Assembly (NCBI RefSeq): GCF_002155975.1
Contig: NZ_MUMI01000060.1
Coordinates: forward strand, 1 to 40,566
Reading direction: 5' to 3'
Length of the DNA stretch: 40,566 nt
From: Amycolatopsis kentuckyensis
Lineage (GTDB): Bacteria > Actinomycetota > Actinomycetes > Mycobacteriales > Pseudonocardiaceae
Numbering within the stretch: the stretch's first letter is position 1; every line of letters starts with the position of its first letter. Positions 17,905 through 26,138 of this stretch are shown in pieces. A program made the translations under genes and the position numbers. The notes below the pieces were generated by a model. That model did not search any database. It was not told the origin of the DNA and saw nothing but the letters and a program-made list of their open reading frames with translations.

Positions 17905-20900
17905 TCAGGTGTTGAAGTACTTCGCTTCCGGGTGGTGGCAGACGATCGCGTCGGTCGACTGCTCGGGGTGCAGCTGGTACTCCTCGGACAGCTTCACGCC
18001 GATCCGGCCCGGTTCGAGGAGGGCGACGATCTTCGCCCGGTCTTCGAGGTCGGGACAGGCGCCATAGCCCAGGGAGAACCGCGCTCCACGGTAGCCGAGC
18101 TTGAAGAAGTCCTCGACGTCGTCCGGGTCCTCTGAGGCGACCGCCACACCGCCGGGGAAGGTCAGCTCCTGCCGGATGCGGCAGTGCCAGTACTCGGCCA
18201 GCGCCTCGGTCAGCTGGACGCCGAGGCCGTGGACCTCCAGGTAGTCGCGGTAGGCATTGGCCGCGAAGAGCTCGTTCGCGTAGTCGGCGATGGGCTGGCC
18301 CATGGTGACGACGGTGAACGGCACGACGTCGACCTCACCGGCCTCGCGGGGCCGGTAGAAGTCGGCCAGGCAGAGCCGCCGGTCGCGGCGCTGCCGCGGG
18401 AAGGTGAAGCGCACCCGCTCCGGCGCGCCGGGCGAAGGCTCGGTGAGCACGACCAGGTCGTCGCCCTCGGCGACGCAGGGGAAGTAGCCGTAGACGACGG
18501 CCGCGTGGGCCAGGACGCCGTCGGCGGTGAGCCGGTCGAGCCAGTACCGCAGCCGCGGCCGGCCTTCGGACTCGACCAGTTCGTCGTACGTCGGCCCGGC
18601 GCCGCCGCGGGCGCCCTTGAGCCCCCACTGGCCCATGAAGGTGGCGCGCTCGTCGAGCATCGCGGCGTAGTCGGCGAGCGTGACGCCCTTGACCACCCGC
18701 GAACCCCAGAACGGCGGGGTGGGCAGCGGCACGTCGGTGGCGACGTCCGAGCGTGCGGGCGGCGGCCCTTCGAGGGCTTCCTCTTCGGCTTTGCGGGCTT
18801 TGCGCGCCTCGGCGATCCGCAGCGAGCGTTCGCGGCGTTCCTTGCGCTCCTGACGCTTTTTCTCCGCGTCGGCGTCCGCCGGCGGCGATTCACCGCGCTT
18901 GGCCGCCATGATCGCGTCCATCAGCCGCAGGCCCTCGAACGCGTCCCGCGCGTAGCGGACGTCGCCGAGGTACAGCTCGGTCAGGTCGTTCTCCACATAG
19001 GACCGGGTGAGCGCGGCGCCGCCGAGCAGCACCGGCCAGCGCGCGGAGACGCCCCGGGAGTTCATCTCCTGGAGGTTCTCCTTCATGATCACCGTGGACT
19101 TGACCAGCAGCCCGGACATCCCGATCGCGTCGGCGCCGTGCTCGGAGGCGGCGTCGAGGATGGTCGTGATGGGCTGCTTGATGCCGAGGTTGACGACCTC
19201 GTAGCCGTTGTTGGACAGGATGATGTCGACCAGGTTCTTGCCGATGTCGTGCACGTCGCCGCGCACGGTGGCCAGCACGATCCGGCCCTTGCCCGAGTCG
19301 TCGCCGGTCTCCATGTGCGGTTCGAGGTGCGCGACGGCGGCCTTCATCACCTCGGCGGACTGGAGCACGAACGGCAGCTGCATCTGCCCGGAGCCGAACA
19401 GCTCGCCGACGGTCTTCATGCCGGACAGCAGCGTGTCGTTGATGATCTGCAGGGCGGGCCGCTGTTCCAGGGCCGCGTCGAGGTCGTCGGCGAGGCCGTT
19501 GCGCTCACCGTCGACGATCCGGCGTTCGAGGCGTTCGAACAGCGGCAGCGCGGCCAGCTCTTCGGCCCGCGACGCCTTGGACGACGCGGCGCTGACCCCC
19601 TCGAAGAGGGCCATCAGCTCCTGCAGCGGGTCGTAGCCCTCGCGGCGGCGGTCGTAGACGAGGTCGAGGGCGATCGCGCGCTGGTCGTCCGGGATGCGGG
19701 CCATCGGCAGGATCTTGGACGCGTGCACGATGGCGGTGTCGAGCCCGGCTTGGACGCACTCGTGCAGGAACACCGAGTTGAGGACCTGCCGCGCGGCCGG
19801 GTTGAGGCCGAAGGAGATGTTCGACAACCCGAGGGTGGTCTGGACCTCGGGGTGGCGGCGTTTGATCTCGCGGATGGCTTCGATCGTTTCGATGCCGTCG
19901 CGGCGTGACTCCTCCTGGCCGGTGGCGATGGTGAAGGTCAGCGCGTCGATGATGACGTCGGAGGTCCGCAGCCCCCAGTTCCCGGTGATGTCCTCGATCA
20001 GCCGCGTGGCGATGTCGGCCTTCTTCTGCGCGGTCCGCGCCTGGCCTTCCTCGTCGATCGTCAGCGCGACGACGGCGGCGCCGTACTCGCTGACCAGCTG
20101 CATGACCTGGGTGAACCGGGATTCCGGCCCGTCGCCGTCCTCGTAGTTGACGGAGTTGACCGCGCAGCGGCCGCCGAGCCGCTGCAGCCCCGCCTTCAGC
20201 ACGGGAACCTCGGTGGAGTCGAGCATGATCGGCAAGGTCGACGCCGTGGCCAGGCGCCCGGCCAGCTCGGCCATGTCCGCCGTGCCGTCGCGGCCGACGT
20301 AGTCGACGCACAGGTCGAGCAGGTGGGCGCCGTCGCGGGTCTGTTCGCGGGCGATCTCGACGCAGTCGTCCCAGCGGCCTTCCAGCATCGCGGTGCGGAA
20401 GGCCTTCGAGCCGTTGGCGTTGGTCCGCTCGCCGATCATCAGCACGCTGGCGTCCTGCTTGAACGGCACCGCCTGGTAGAGCGACGACACGCCCGGCTCG
20501 GGCCGCGGGCGCCGCGGGACCGGTGCGGTGCCCGCGACGGCGGCGGCCAGCTGCCGGATGTGCTCGTCGGTGGTGCCGCAGCAGCCGCCGACCAGGCCGG
20601 CGCCGAACTCGCGGACGAACCCGGTCAGCGCCTCGACCAGGGCTTCCGGGCCGAGCGGGTAGACCGCACCGTCCGGGCCGAGCTCGGGCAGGCCGGCGTT
20701 CGGCATCACCGACAGCGGCACCCGGGCGTGCTTGGCCAGCTGCCGCAGGTGCTCGCTCATCTCGGCCGGCCCGGTGGCGCAGTTGAGCCCGATGACGTCG
20801 ATGCCGAGCGGCTCGAGCGCGGCCAGCGCCGCGCCGACCTCGGTGCCGAGCAGCATGGTGCCGGTCGTTTCGACGGTGATCGAAACGAGGATCGGCACGT

Positions 20901-21459
20901 GCCGGCCCTCCGCGGCCATCGCCCGCTTGGCGCCGATGACCGACGCCTTCGTCTGGAGGATGTCCTGGGTGGTTTCGACGATCACCGCGTCGGCGCCGCC
21001 GGCCAGCAGGCCGCGGACCTCCTCGCGGTAGGCGTCACGCAGCGTGGTGAACGGCGCGTGCCCGAGCGTCGGGAGCTTGGTGCCCGGGCCCACCGAGCCC
21101 AGGACGAAGCGGGGGCGGTCCGGCGTCGCGAACTCGTCGGCGGTCTCCCGGGCCAGCCGGGCCCCGGCCTCGGCGAGCTCGAAGATCCGCTCGGTGATGT
21201 CGTACTCGGCGAAATTGGCGAAATTGGCCCCGAAAGTGTTGGTCTCGACGGCGTCCGCGCCCGCCTCCAGGTACCCCCGGTGCACCGAGCGGACCACGTC
21301 CGGCCGGGTGACGTTGAGAATCTCGTTGCACCCTTCGAGCCCGGCGAAGTCGTCCAGGCTGAGGTCGTGGGCCTGCAGCGCGGTGCCCATCGCCCCGTCG
21401 GCCACCAGGACGCGCGAGCGGAGGGCATCGAGAAACGGTGACGACAGGCGGTCGGACAT
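17905..21459 (-). CDS. metH: Cobalamin-dependent methionine synthase
   Basis: A 1184-residue four-module enzyme that transfers a methyl group from methyltetrahydrofolate to homocysteine through bound cobalamin. Modules: homocysteine domain (1-310) with zinc ligands Cys227, Cys293 and Cys294; pterin domain (about 335-620) with GERTNANGSKAF; cap and B12 domain (about 640-870) with DVHDIG at 735-740, His737 being the lower cobalt ligand; AdoMet reactivation domain (about 950-1184). Residues about 850-900 form a charged Lys/Arg/Glu linker. The ATG has TACCCT 7 nt upstream on the minus strand, so transcription is probably leaderless; there is no room for a cobalamin riboswitch in the 38-bp gap to the divergent PAC2 gene. 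Confidence 0.98.
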   Translation of the reverse strand: MSDRLSSPFLDALRSRVLVADGAMGTALQAHDLSLDDFAGLEGCNEILNVTRPDVVRSVHRGYLEAGADAVETNTFGANFANFAEYDITERIFELAEAGARLARETADEFATPDRPRFVLGSVGPGTKLPTLGHAPFTTLRDAYREEVRGLLAGGADAVIVETTQDILQTKASVIGAKRAMAAEGRHVPILVSITVETTGTMLLGTEVGAALAALEPLGIDVIGLNCATGPAEMSEHLRQLAKHARVPLSVMPNAGLPELGPDGAVYPLGPEALVEALTGFVREFGAGLVGGCCGTTDEHIRQLAAAVAGTAPVPRRPRPEPGVSSLYQAVPFKQDASVLMIGERTNANGSKAFRTAMLEGRWDDCVEIAREQTRDGAHLLDLCVDYVGRDGTADMAELAGRLATASTLPIMLDSTEVPVLKAGLQRLGGRCAVNSVNYEDGDGPESRFTQVMQLVSEYGAAVVALTIDEEGQARTAQKKADIATRLIEDITGNWGLRTSDVIIDALTFTIATGQEESRRDGIETIEAIREIKRRHPEVQTTLGLSNISFGLNPAARQVLNSVFLHECVQAGLDTAIVHASKILPMARIPDDQRAIALDLVYDRRREGYDPLQELMALFEGVSAASSKASRAEELAALPLFERLERRIVDGERNGLADDLDAALEQRPALQIINDTLLSGMKTVGELFGSGQMQLPFVLQSAEVMKAAVAHLEPHMETGDDSGKGRIVLATVRGDVHDIGKNLVDIILSNNGYEVVNLGIKQPITTILDAASEHGADAIGMSGLLVKSTVIMKENLQEMNSRGVSARWPVLLGGAALTRSYVENDLTELYLGDVRYARDAFEGLRLMDAIMAAKRGESPPADADAEKKRQERKERRERSLRIAEARKARKAEEEALEGPPPARSDVATDVPLPTPPFWGSRVVKGVTLADYAAMLDERATFMGQWGLKGARGGAGPTYDELVESEGRPRLRYWLDRLTADGVLAHAAVVYGYFPCVAEGDDLVVLTEPSPGAPERVRFTFPRQRRDRRLCLADFYRPREAGEVDVVPFTVVTMGQPIADYANELFAANAYRDYLEVHGLGVQLTEALAEYWHCRIRQELTFPGGVAVASEDPDDVEDFFKLGYRGARFSLGYGACPDLEDRAKIVALLEPGRIGVKLSEEYQLHPEQSTDAIVCHHPEAKYFNT

Positions 21460-21497
21460 GCTGAACAGGGTAAGGCCGGTGGTCGTAGGCTGGTCCG

Positions 21498-22403
21498 GTG
21501 AGTGAGCCCGTCGACGAGACCCCGCGGCCGCCTGGCGGCCGCCCCGAACCGACCCGGCCTTTGATGGTCGTCGCCTTCGAAGGCTGGAACGACGCAGGTG
21601 ACGCGGCCAGCCGGGCGGTCGAGCACCTGCAGCTGAACTGGGACGCCACCCCGCTGGCGGAACTGGAGCCCGACGACTACTACGACTTCCAGGTCAGCCG
21701 CCCGACCGTCCGGATGGTGGACGGCGTCACTCGACGGGTGGACTGGCCGACGACGCGGCTGTCCGTGTGCCGCCCCGACGGCTTCGACCGGGACGTGGTC
21801 CTCGTGCAGGGACCCGAGCCGAACATGCGCTGGCGCGCGTTCTGCGCCGAGTTGCTGGAGCACATCCAGCAGCTCGACGTCGCAACGGTGGTGACGCTGG
21901 GCGCGCTGCTCGCCGACACCGCGCACACCCGGCCCGTCCCGGTCACCGGAACGGCGTACGACAAGGACACGGCGTCGCTCTACGGCCTCGACCTGAACAA
22001 CTACCAGGGCCCGACCGGCATCGTCGGCATCCTGCAGGACTACTGCGTGCAGGCGGGCATCCCGGCCGTCTCGATCTGGGCCGCGGTGCCGCACTACGTC
22101 TCGCACCCGCCGTCCCCGAAGGCGACGCTGGCGCTGTTGCACAAGCTGGAGGACATCCTCGACGTCGAGATCCCGCTGGGCGCGCTGCCCGAGCAGTCCG
22201 AGGAGTGGCAGCGCACGGTCAGCGAGATGGCCGACGAGGACGAAGAGATCAGCGAGTACGTCCGCAGCCTCGAGGAGCGCGGGGACGCCCAGAGCGAGGT
22301 CGCGGAGCAGGACGTGAGCGGCGACAAGATCGCCGCCGAGTTCGAGCGCTACCTGCGCCGCCGTGGCCGCGGGGGCGGACAGGAAGGCTTCGGCCTGCGC
22401 TGA
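21498..22403 (+). CDS. PAC2-family protein
   Basis: A 301-residue actinobacterial PAC2 protein similar to M. tuberculosis Rv2125. It contains MVVAFEGWNDAGDAAS, VVTLGALLADTAHTRPVPVTG, and GPTGIVGILQDYCVQAGIPAVSIWAAVPHYVS, then an acidic C-terminal tail with basic end (RRRGRGGGQEGF). The family is named after eukaryotic proteasome assembly chaperone 2; a role in bacterial proteasome assembly is suggestive but not established. The presence of arc 15 kb away on the same block fits that idea only loosely. TAGGCT at 21486-21491 is 6 nt before the GTG, giving a leaderless mRNA divergent from metH. Confidence 0.93.
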   Translation: MSEPVDETPRPPGGRPEPTRPLMVVAFEGWNDAGDAASRAVEHLQLNWDATPLAELEPDDYYDFQVSRPTVRMVDGVTRRVDWPTTRLSVCRPDGFDRDVVLVQGPEPNMRWRAFCAELLEHIQQLDVATVVTLGALLADTAHTRPVPVTGTAYDKDTASLYGLDLNNYQGPTGIVGILQDYCVQAGIPAVSIWAAVPHYVSHPPSPKATLALLHKLEDILDVEIPLGALPEQSEEWQRTVSEMADEDEEISEYVRSLEERGDAQSEVAEQDVSGDKIAAEFERYLRRRGRGGGQEGFGLR

Positions 22404-22410
22404 GTCGCTC

Positions 22411-23346
22411 TCACCCCGGCCAGCTGGTGGCGAACGCCCGTGCGGGGTTCGCCACCAGCATGGCCGTGACGACGTCGCCGCCCAGCAGCTTGGTCAGCCG
22501 CGGCGCGAGGGTGGTGAGCAGGTGGGCCGCGCCCGGCTGGTGGCGGGCGGCCGCGGTGGTCGTGTCGCCGCCGAGCAGGATCTGCCCGCCGTGGCCGGCC
22601 TCGACGAGCGCTTCGAGGCCGTCGAAGAGCCGCCAGTCGGTGGCGTGGTTGGCCCGCGACGGGCCGTCGAAACCGAGGAACACGCCGGTCTCGGCGATCT
22701 CCCGCTGCAGCTGCCGGTCCGGGTTCCGGTTGAGGTGCCCGAGGATCACCTTTTCGGGTGGAACATCGAGCTTGCCGCAGAGCAGGTCGACCGTCTCCAG
22801 GCCGGCGGTGCCGAGTTCGAGGTGCACGGCGATCGGCGCGCCGGTCTGCTCGTGGGCGACCGCGGCGGCGGTCATCGTCAGCCGGGCGTGGGAGTCGATC
22901 GTGTGGAAGGCGCCGGCCACCTTGACCAGCCCGGCGCGCGGGCCGGTCCGCGGCTCGTCGGGCAGGTCGGCGGGCTGGGTCCCCTCGGTCAGGTCGGCGA
23001 CGAACTCCTTGACCAGGTCGTCGATGACCCGGCTGAGGAGCACCGGGGCGTAGTGCTCCGCGCGGTGCAGCCCGGTGGCCGCGACCACGTGCACGCCGAT
23101 CTCCTCCGACAGCCAGGCCAGCTCCCGGGTCCGCCGGGTCAGCCCGTACGGCGTCCATTGGACGAAGGCCGCGCCGCCCCGCACCTTGAAGTCGAGGAGC
23201 GCTTCGCCGGCCGCGGCCGGGTCGTCCAGCTCTTGGCCGGGCAGCAGCTTCGAGGCGAAGAAGAGGTGGTCGTGCGAGTTCGTCACGCCCAGTTCGGCCG
23301 GATCGATGTCGCCCAGCACCGTGCGGACCTTGGGTTCCCCAGTCAC
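22411..23346 (-). CDS. Phosphotriesterase-family metal hydrolase
   Basis: A 311-residue TIM-barrel hydrolase with the binuclear metal site of the phosphotriesterase family: His25 and His27 (NSHDHLF), Lys142 as the bridging carboxylated Lys (GLVKVAG), His175 (PIAVHLE), His204 (ILGHLNRN) and Asp261 (LLGGDTTT). Relatives include PTE-like lactonases, which open acyl-homoserine lactones or other lactones; aryl phosphotriesters are often side substrates. The GTG start has TACACT 7 nt upstream inside the palindrome 23349-23383. It is divergent from the CGNR-type regulator, which probably controls it, and ends 7 bp from the convergent PAC2 gene. Confidence 0.9.
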   Translation of the reverse strand: MTGEPKVRTVLGDIDPAELGVTNSHDHLFFASKLLPGQELDDPAAAGEALLDFKVRGGAAFVQWTPYGLTRRTRELAWLSEEIGVHVVAATGLHRAEHYAPVLLSRVIDDLVKEFVADLTEGTQPADLPDEPRTGPRAGLVKVAGAFHTIDSHARLTMTAAAVAHEQTGAPIAVHLELGTAGLETVDLLCGKLDVPPEKVILGHLNRNPDRQLQREIAETGVFLGFDGPSRANHATDWRLFDGLEALVEAGHGGQILLGGDTTTAAARHQPGAAHLLTTLAPRLTKLLGGDVVTAMLVANPARAFATSWPG

Positions 23347-23348
23347 GA

Positions 23349-23383
23349 TCGCCAGTGTAACGCCTCAACCGTTACAATGGCGA
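23349..23383. promoter_or_regulatory. 35-bp near-perfect palindrome with back-to-back -10 boxes
   Basis: Two 14-bp arms (TCGCCAGTGTAACG and CGTTACAATGGCGA) with one mismatch flank a 7-bp spacer. Each arm carries a -10 box for the gene it faces: TACACT for the hydrolase (7 nt from GTG 23346) and TACAAT for the regulator (6 nt from GTG 23385). A protein bound here would block both promoters. Confidence 0.8.
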
Positions 23384-23384
23384 G

Positions 23385-23930
23385 GTGTCCGAAGACTTCC
23401 GCCTCGACATGGGCGCACCCTGGTTGAACCTCCTGGCCACCCGCGGCCGCCACTTCGGGGCGCAGCCGGTCGAGCGGATCCCGACGGCGGAGCGGCTGCG
23501 CGACTGGCTCGCCCGGGTCGAGCTGACCCCGCTCGCCCCCGTCACCCACGCCGACGTGCGCGCGGCCCACCAGCTCCGCGAGGCGCTCCGCGAACTCGCG
23601 CTGGGCGCCCTCGACGGAGTTCCGCCTCACGCTGACCAGGTGAGCCCGCTGCGGCCCTTCCTGCAGACCGAGCCGGTCCACCTCGCCGCGCTCGACCGGC
23701 TCCGGCGGAGCGCCCCCGCGACCACCGCCGACGCGCTCGGCCGGCTCGCCCACCAGGCGGCGGACTGGCTCACCGGCCCCCTGCGGCACGACCTGCGGGC
23801 CTGCCCCGAGCAGGACTGCCGGGGAGTGTTCGCCGACCCGGGCGGCCGGCGGCGCTGGTGCCCGTCCCCGGCGTGCGCCAGCCGCGGCCGGGTCCGCGCC
23901 CTCAGGGAGCGGCGGCGCGAGGAGTCGTGA
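23385..23930 (+). CDS. CGNR zinc-finger/ABATE-domain regulator
   Basis: A 181-residue protein of the CGNR zinc-finger family: an N-terminal helical ABATE domain (about 1-130) thought to bind a ligand, and a C-terminal treble-clef-like zinc finger with Cys140, Cys145, Cys159 and Cys164 followed by a basic tail (RGRVRALRERRR). The family-naming CGNR motif reads CASR here (164-167), so the Cys and Arg are kept. Such proteins are predicted transcription factors. The leaderless start and the palindrome covering both divergent promoters suggest autoregulation and control of the phosphotriesterase-like gene. Confidence 0.88.
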   Translation: MSEDFRLDMGAPWLNLLATRGRHFGAQPVERIPTAERLRDWLARVELTPLAPVTHADVRAAHQLREALRELALGALDGVPPHADQVSPLRPFLQTEPVHLAALDRLRRSAPATTADALGRLAHQAADWLTGPLRHDLRACPEQDCRGVFADPGGRRRWCPSPACASRGRVRALRERRREES

Positions 23931-23943
23931 CGGCCCGGCCGCC

Positions 23944-23968
23944 GAGCTCCCGATCGGGCGGGAGGCTC
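23944..23968. terminator. Hairpin between CGNR and metallophosphoesterase genes
   Basis: GAGCTCCCG pairs with CGGGAGGCTC, leaving one bulged base and a short loop. It lies 14 bp after the CGNR stop and touches the stop of the convergent metallophosphoesterase gene, so it may act in both directions. Confidence 0.45.
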
Positions 23969-24800
23969 AGGACGGCCACAGGATCCGGCGCATCGGCACC
24001 GCACCCCGCGCCCGCTTCCGCCACTCGCGCGGGTAGCCCAGCGACACCTCTTCGAACCGCACCCCGTCGGCCTCCGTGCTGCGCGGGATGTGCAAGTGCC
24101 CGTACACCGCGATCTCCGCGCGGTAGCGGACGTGCCAGTCCTCGGTCTTCGTCGTCCCGCACCACAAGGCGAACTCCGGCCAGTAGAGCGGCGCCGTCGG
24201 GTGGCGGTGCAGCGGCCAGTGGGACATCAGGATCGTGCCGTGGTCCCCGGGGATCGCGTCGAGGCGTTCGGTGCTGATCTTCAGCCGGTCCTCGCACCAC
24301 GCCTGGCGGCTGGGGTACGGGTCCGGGTACAGGAAGTACTCGTCCGTGCAGACCACGCCGGCCTCGCGGGCCTGGCGCAGGGCCTCCTCCAGGGACTTGC
24401 CCGCCGCCTCCGGGGTCCGCCAGCTGTAGTCGTAGAGCAGGAACAGCGGCGCGATCGTCAGCGGCCGCGGGCCGTGCCGCCAGACCGGGAACTCGTCCTC
24501 CGGCGTCAGGACGCCGATCTCGCGGCACTGCTCCACCAGGTACTCGTACCGGGCCTGGCCGCGCAGCTGGCAGTCGTCGTTCTTCGTCGTCCACAGCTCG
24601 TGGTTGCCCGGCACCCACACGACCTTCGCGAACCGGCTGCGCAGGGTCTTCAGCGTCCCGATGGTGGCTTCGGCCAGCTCGGCGACGTCGCCGGCGACGA
24701 GCAGCCAGTCTTCGGGGGTTTCCGGGACGACCGAGTCGAGGATCGGGCCGTTGCCCTCGTGGGTCACGTGGAGGTCGCTGGTGGCGAAGAGGTGCGGCAC
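23967..24800 (-). CDS. Calcineurin-like metallophosphoesterase
   Basis: A 277-residue dinuclear metal phosphoesterase with the motif series in order: SDLHVTH (8-14), VAGDVAEL, WVPGNHELW, ILMSHWPLHRH and VYGHLHIPR. It hydrolyses phosphomono- or diester bonds; the substrate is unknown. There is no signal peptide. GTG at 24800 is the only start that keeps the first metal motif; a GGAGGG lies very close upstream. The start overlaps the end of the upstream regulator gene by 37 bp, so the two share a transcript and are translationally coupled. Confidence 0.88.
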   Translation of the reverse strand: MPHLFATSDLHVTHEGNGPILDSVVPETPEDWLLVAGDVAELAEATIGTLKTLRSRFAKVVWVPGNHELWTTKNDDCQLRGQARYEYLVEQCREIGVLTPEDEFPVWRHGPRPLTIAPLFLLYDYSWRTPEAAGKSLEEALRQAREAGVVCTDEYFLYPDPYPSRQAWCEDRLKISTERLDAIPGDHGTILMSHWPLHRHPTAPLYWPEFALWCGTTKTEDWHVRYRAEIAVYGHLHIPRSTEADGVRFEEVSLGYPREWRKRARGAVPMRRILWPS

Positions 24801-25741
24801 CCCTCCACCGTAGCCACCGCGGCCGGGGAAGCTTCGCGAAACCTGCGGATCGCTTCGCGCTGGGCCGGGCTCAGGCGGTCCGGTCTCGCCGTGACGGTGA
24901 CCGTCCCGGCGCCGCGCAGTTCGAGGGGATCGGCGATCGCCGGACGACGCCGGAGCGCGTCCAGGGCGGCCTCCGCCCGGGCGCGGGGCCAGCCGAGCGC
25001 GGCCGCCAGTTCGTCCACGGCCGACGGCCGCCCGGCGTGGACGAGGGCCGCGACCACGGTCAGGGCGTCGCCCGCGGTGGCCTCCGCGACGGTGCTGCCG
25101 CCCATCTGCTCGCTGAGCCGCCCGAAGAACCGGCCCATCCGGGCGAGCCGGGCGCCGGCGGTGGTGTCCGGGCCGAAGAGCTCGCTGCCCTCCCGCGCGG
25201 CGGCGGCCAGCCGGCCGTGGGCGCCGGTGTCGGCCTGCCACGCCCGGAGCCAGACGTCGTCGTCGATCCGGTAGCGCTCGCTGCGGCCGCCGGGGTCCGG
25301 CCCGCGCGCGACCAGCTCCATCGCTTCGAGGGCGCCGACGGACTTGGACACCGAAGCCGGGCTGACCCGCAGCAACCGGACCAGGTCGGCCGAGGTCAGG
25401 CCGCCGGCCTCGGCGGTGAGCAGGCAGGTGAACACCCGGGCGGTCATCCGCGGCAGGCCGGTGGCGGCCAGCAGGGCCGCGAACTCGGCCACGAAGCCGC
25501 GCGCGGCGTCCGCCGGTTCGCCGCCGGGCCGGGACGGGCGGCGCCGGCGGGCGCGGTGGGTGGCGGCTTCCTGCGCGTGGCCGGGCCGGTACCGGCCGGA
25601 CGCGCTGTTGCGCGCCACTTCCCGGCTGATCGTGGACGTCGGGCGGCCGAGCCGCCGTCCGATCTCGGCGTACCCGAGCCCGGCGTCGAGCCAGCCCGCG
25701 ATGCGACGGCGGTCCTCGAGGCTCAGCCTGCGTGCGTTCAT
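24764..25741 (-). CDS. IS30-type HTH fused to MarR/GbsR-like regulator
   Basis: A 325-residue two-part DNA-binding protein. Residues 1-60 are an IS30 transposase-type helix-turn-helix (LSLEDRRRIAGWLDAGLGYAEIGRRLGRPTSTISREVARN then YRPGHAQEAA). Residues about 80-235 are a MarR/GbsR-like winged helix with LTSADLVRLLRVSPASVSKSVGALEAMELV, and a last helical part to 325 contains a further ALGWPRARAEAALDALRRRP helix pair. No DDE catalytic domain follows, so this is a regulator using a transposase-type DNA reader. ATG 25741 is chosen because GGAG lies 5 nt upstream; GTG 25747 is the alternative. GCAACG repeats upstream are likely operators. It overlaps the metallophosphoesterase gene. Confidence 0.85.
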   Translation of the reverse strand: MNARRLSLEDRRRIAGWLDAGLGYAEIGRRLGRPTSTISREVARNSASGRYRPGHAQEAATHRARRRRPSRPGGEPADAARGFVAEFAALLAATGLPRMTARVFTCLLTAEAGGLTSADLVRLLRVSPASVSKSVGALEAMELVARGPDPGGRSERYRIDDDVWLRAWQADTGAHGRLAAAAREGSELFGPDTTAGARLARMGRFFGRLSEQMGGSTVAEATAGDALTVVAALVHAGRPSAVDELAAALGWPRARAEAALDALRRRPAIADPLELRGAGTVTVTARPDRLSPAQREAIRRFREASPAAVATVEGCRTSSPPATST

Positions 25742-25753
25742 CGACACTCCAGT

Positions 25754-25853
25754 GCAACGGCTCGTTGCGTTCGTCGTCAGTACGGTCGCAACGATTTGTC
25801 GGTTTACCAGGTATTATGCACGTCCGTCCGTTGGGCCCGTTGAAAACGCAACG
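25754..25853. promoter_or_regulatory. Divergent promoter region with repeated GCAACG half-sites
   Basis: A perfect GCAACG-GCT-CGTTGC palindrome (25754-25768) is followed by single CGCAACG copies at 25787-25793 and 25847-25853. This region separates the IS30-HTH/MarR regulator from the small-protein/serine-hydrolase operon. TATTAT at about 25812 is a possible -10 box for the latter. The regulator is the obvious candidate to bind the repeats; this is an inference. Confidence 0.6.
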
Positions 25854-25865
25854 TAGCTTTTCCCC

Positions 25866-26138
25866 ATGAGGAAAGCGAAGACGCACGTGCTGGCCATCTC
25901 GGCCGTCTCGGACGAAGGCGAGTTCTGGAACGGCCTGAAGAAGGCCCACGGCCGCCTTCCCGCGGGCGCGGAGTGGAAGCTGGCGGTCGCGAGCCAGGAC
26001 GGCACCCGGGCGGTGAACGTCATCGCCCACGACTCCGTCGACGGGGTCCGGGAGTTCTTCGAGACCCACGCCGGCACCTACGCCACGACGGAGTACTTCG
26101 AAGCGGACGCCGCGAACGCGGTCGGGCTCCCCCGATGA
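25866..26138 (+). CDS. Small conserved-type protein of unknown function
   Basis: A 90-residue soluble protein with an alternating beta/alpha pattern: KTHVLAISAVSDEGEFWNGLKKA, EWKLAVASQDGTRAVNVIAHDSVDGVREFFETHAG, and YFEADAANAVGLP. The pattern suggests a ferredoxin-like or dimeric alpha/beta-barrel fold, as seen in small ligand-binding or monooxygenase-like proteins, but I do not recognise a named family. The stop overlaps the next ATG (ATGA at 26135-26138), so it is coupled to the serine hydrolase. It is divergent from the IS30-HTH/MarR regulator. No ribosome site is obvious at the ATG. Confidence 0.7.
   Translation: MRKAKTHVLAISAVSDEGEFWNGLKKAHGRLPAGAEWKLAVASQDGTRAVNVIAHDSVDGVREFFETHAGTYATTEYFEADAANAVGLPR

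Noticed and set aside
18184..19908. 574-codon plus-strand frame antisense to metH
   Set aside because: metH has all four modules intact on the minus strand; the antisense product shows no family features.
21460..21497. Cobalamin riboswitch in front of metH
   Set aside because: The gap to the divergent gene is only 38 bp and the start appears leaderless, so there is no room for a riboswitch.
25562..25741. IS30-type helix-turn-helix suggesting an insertion sequence
   Set aside because: The domain is joined in frame to a MarR-like regulator; there is no DDE domain, terminal inverted repeat or target duplication.
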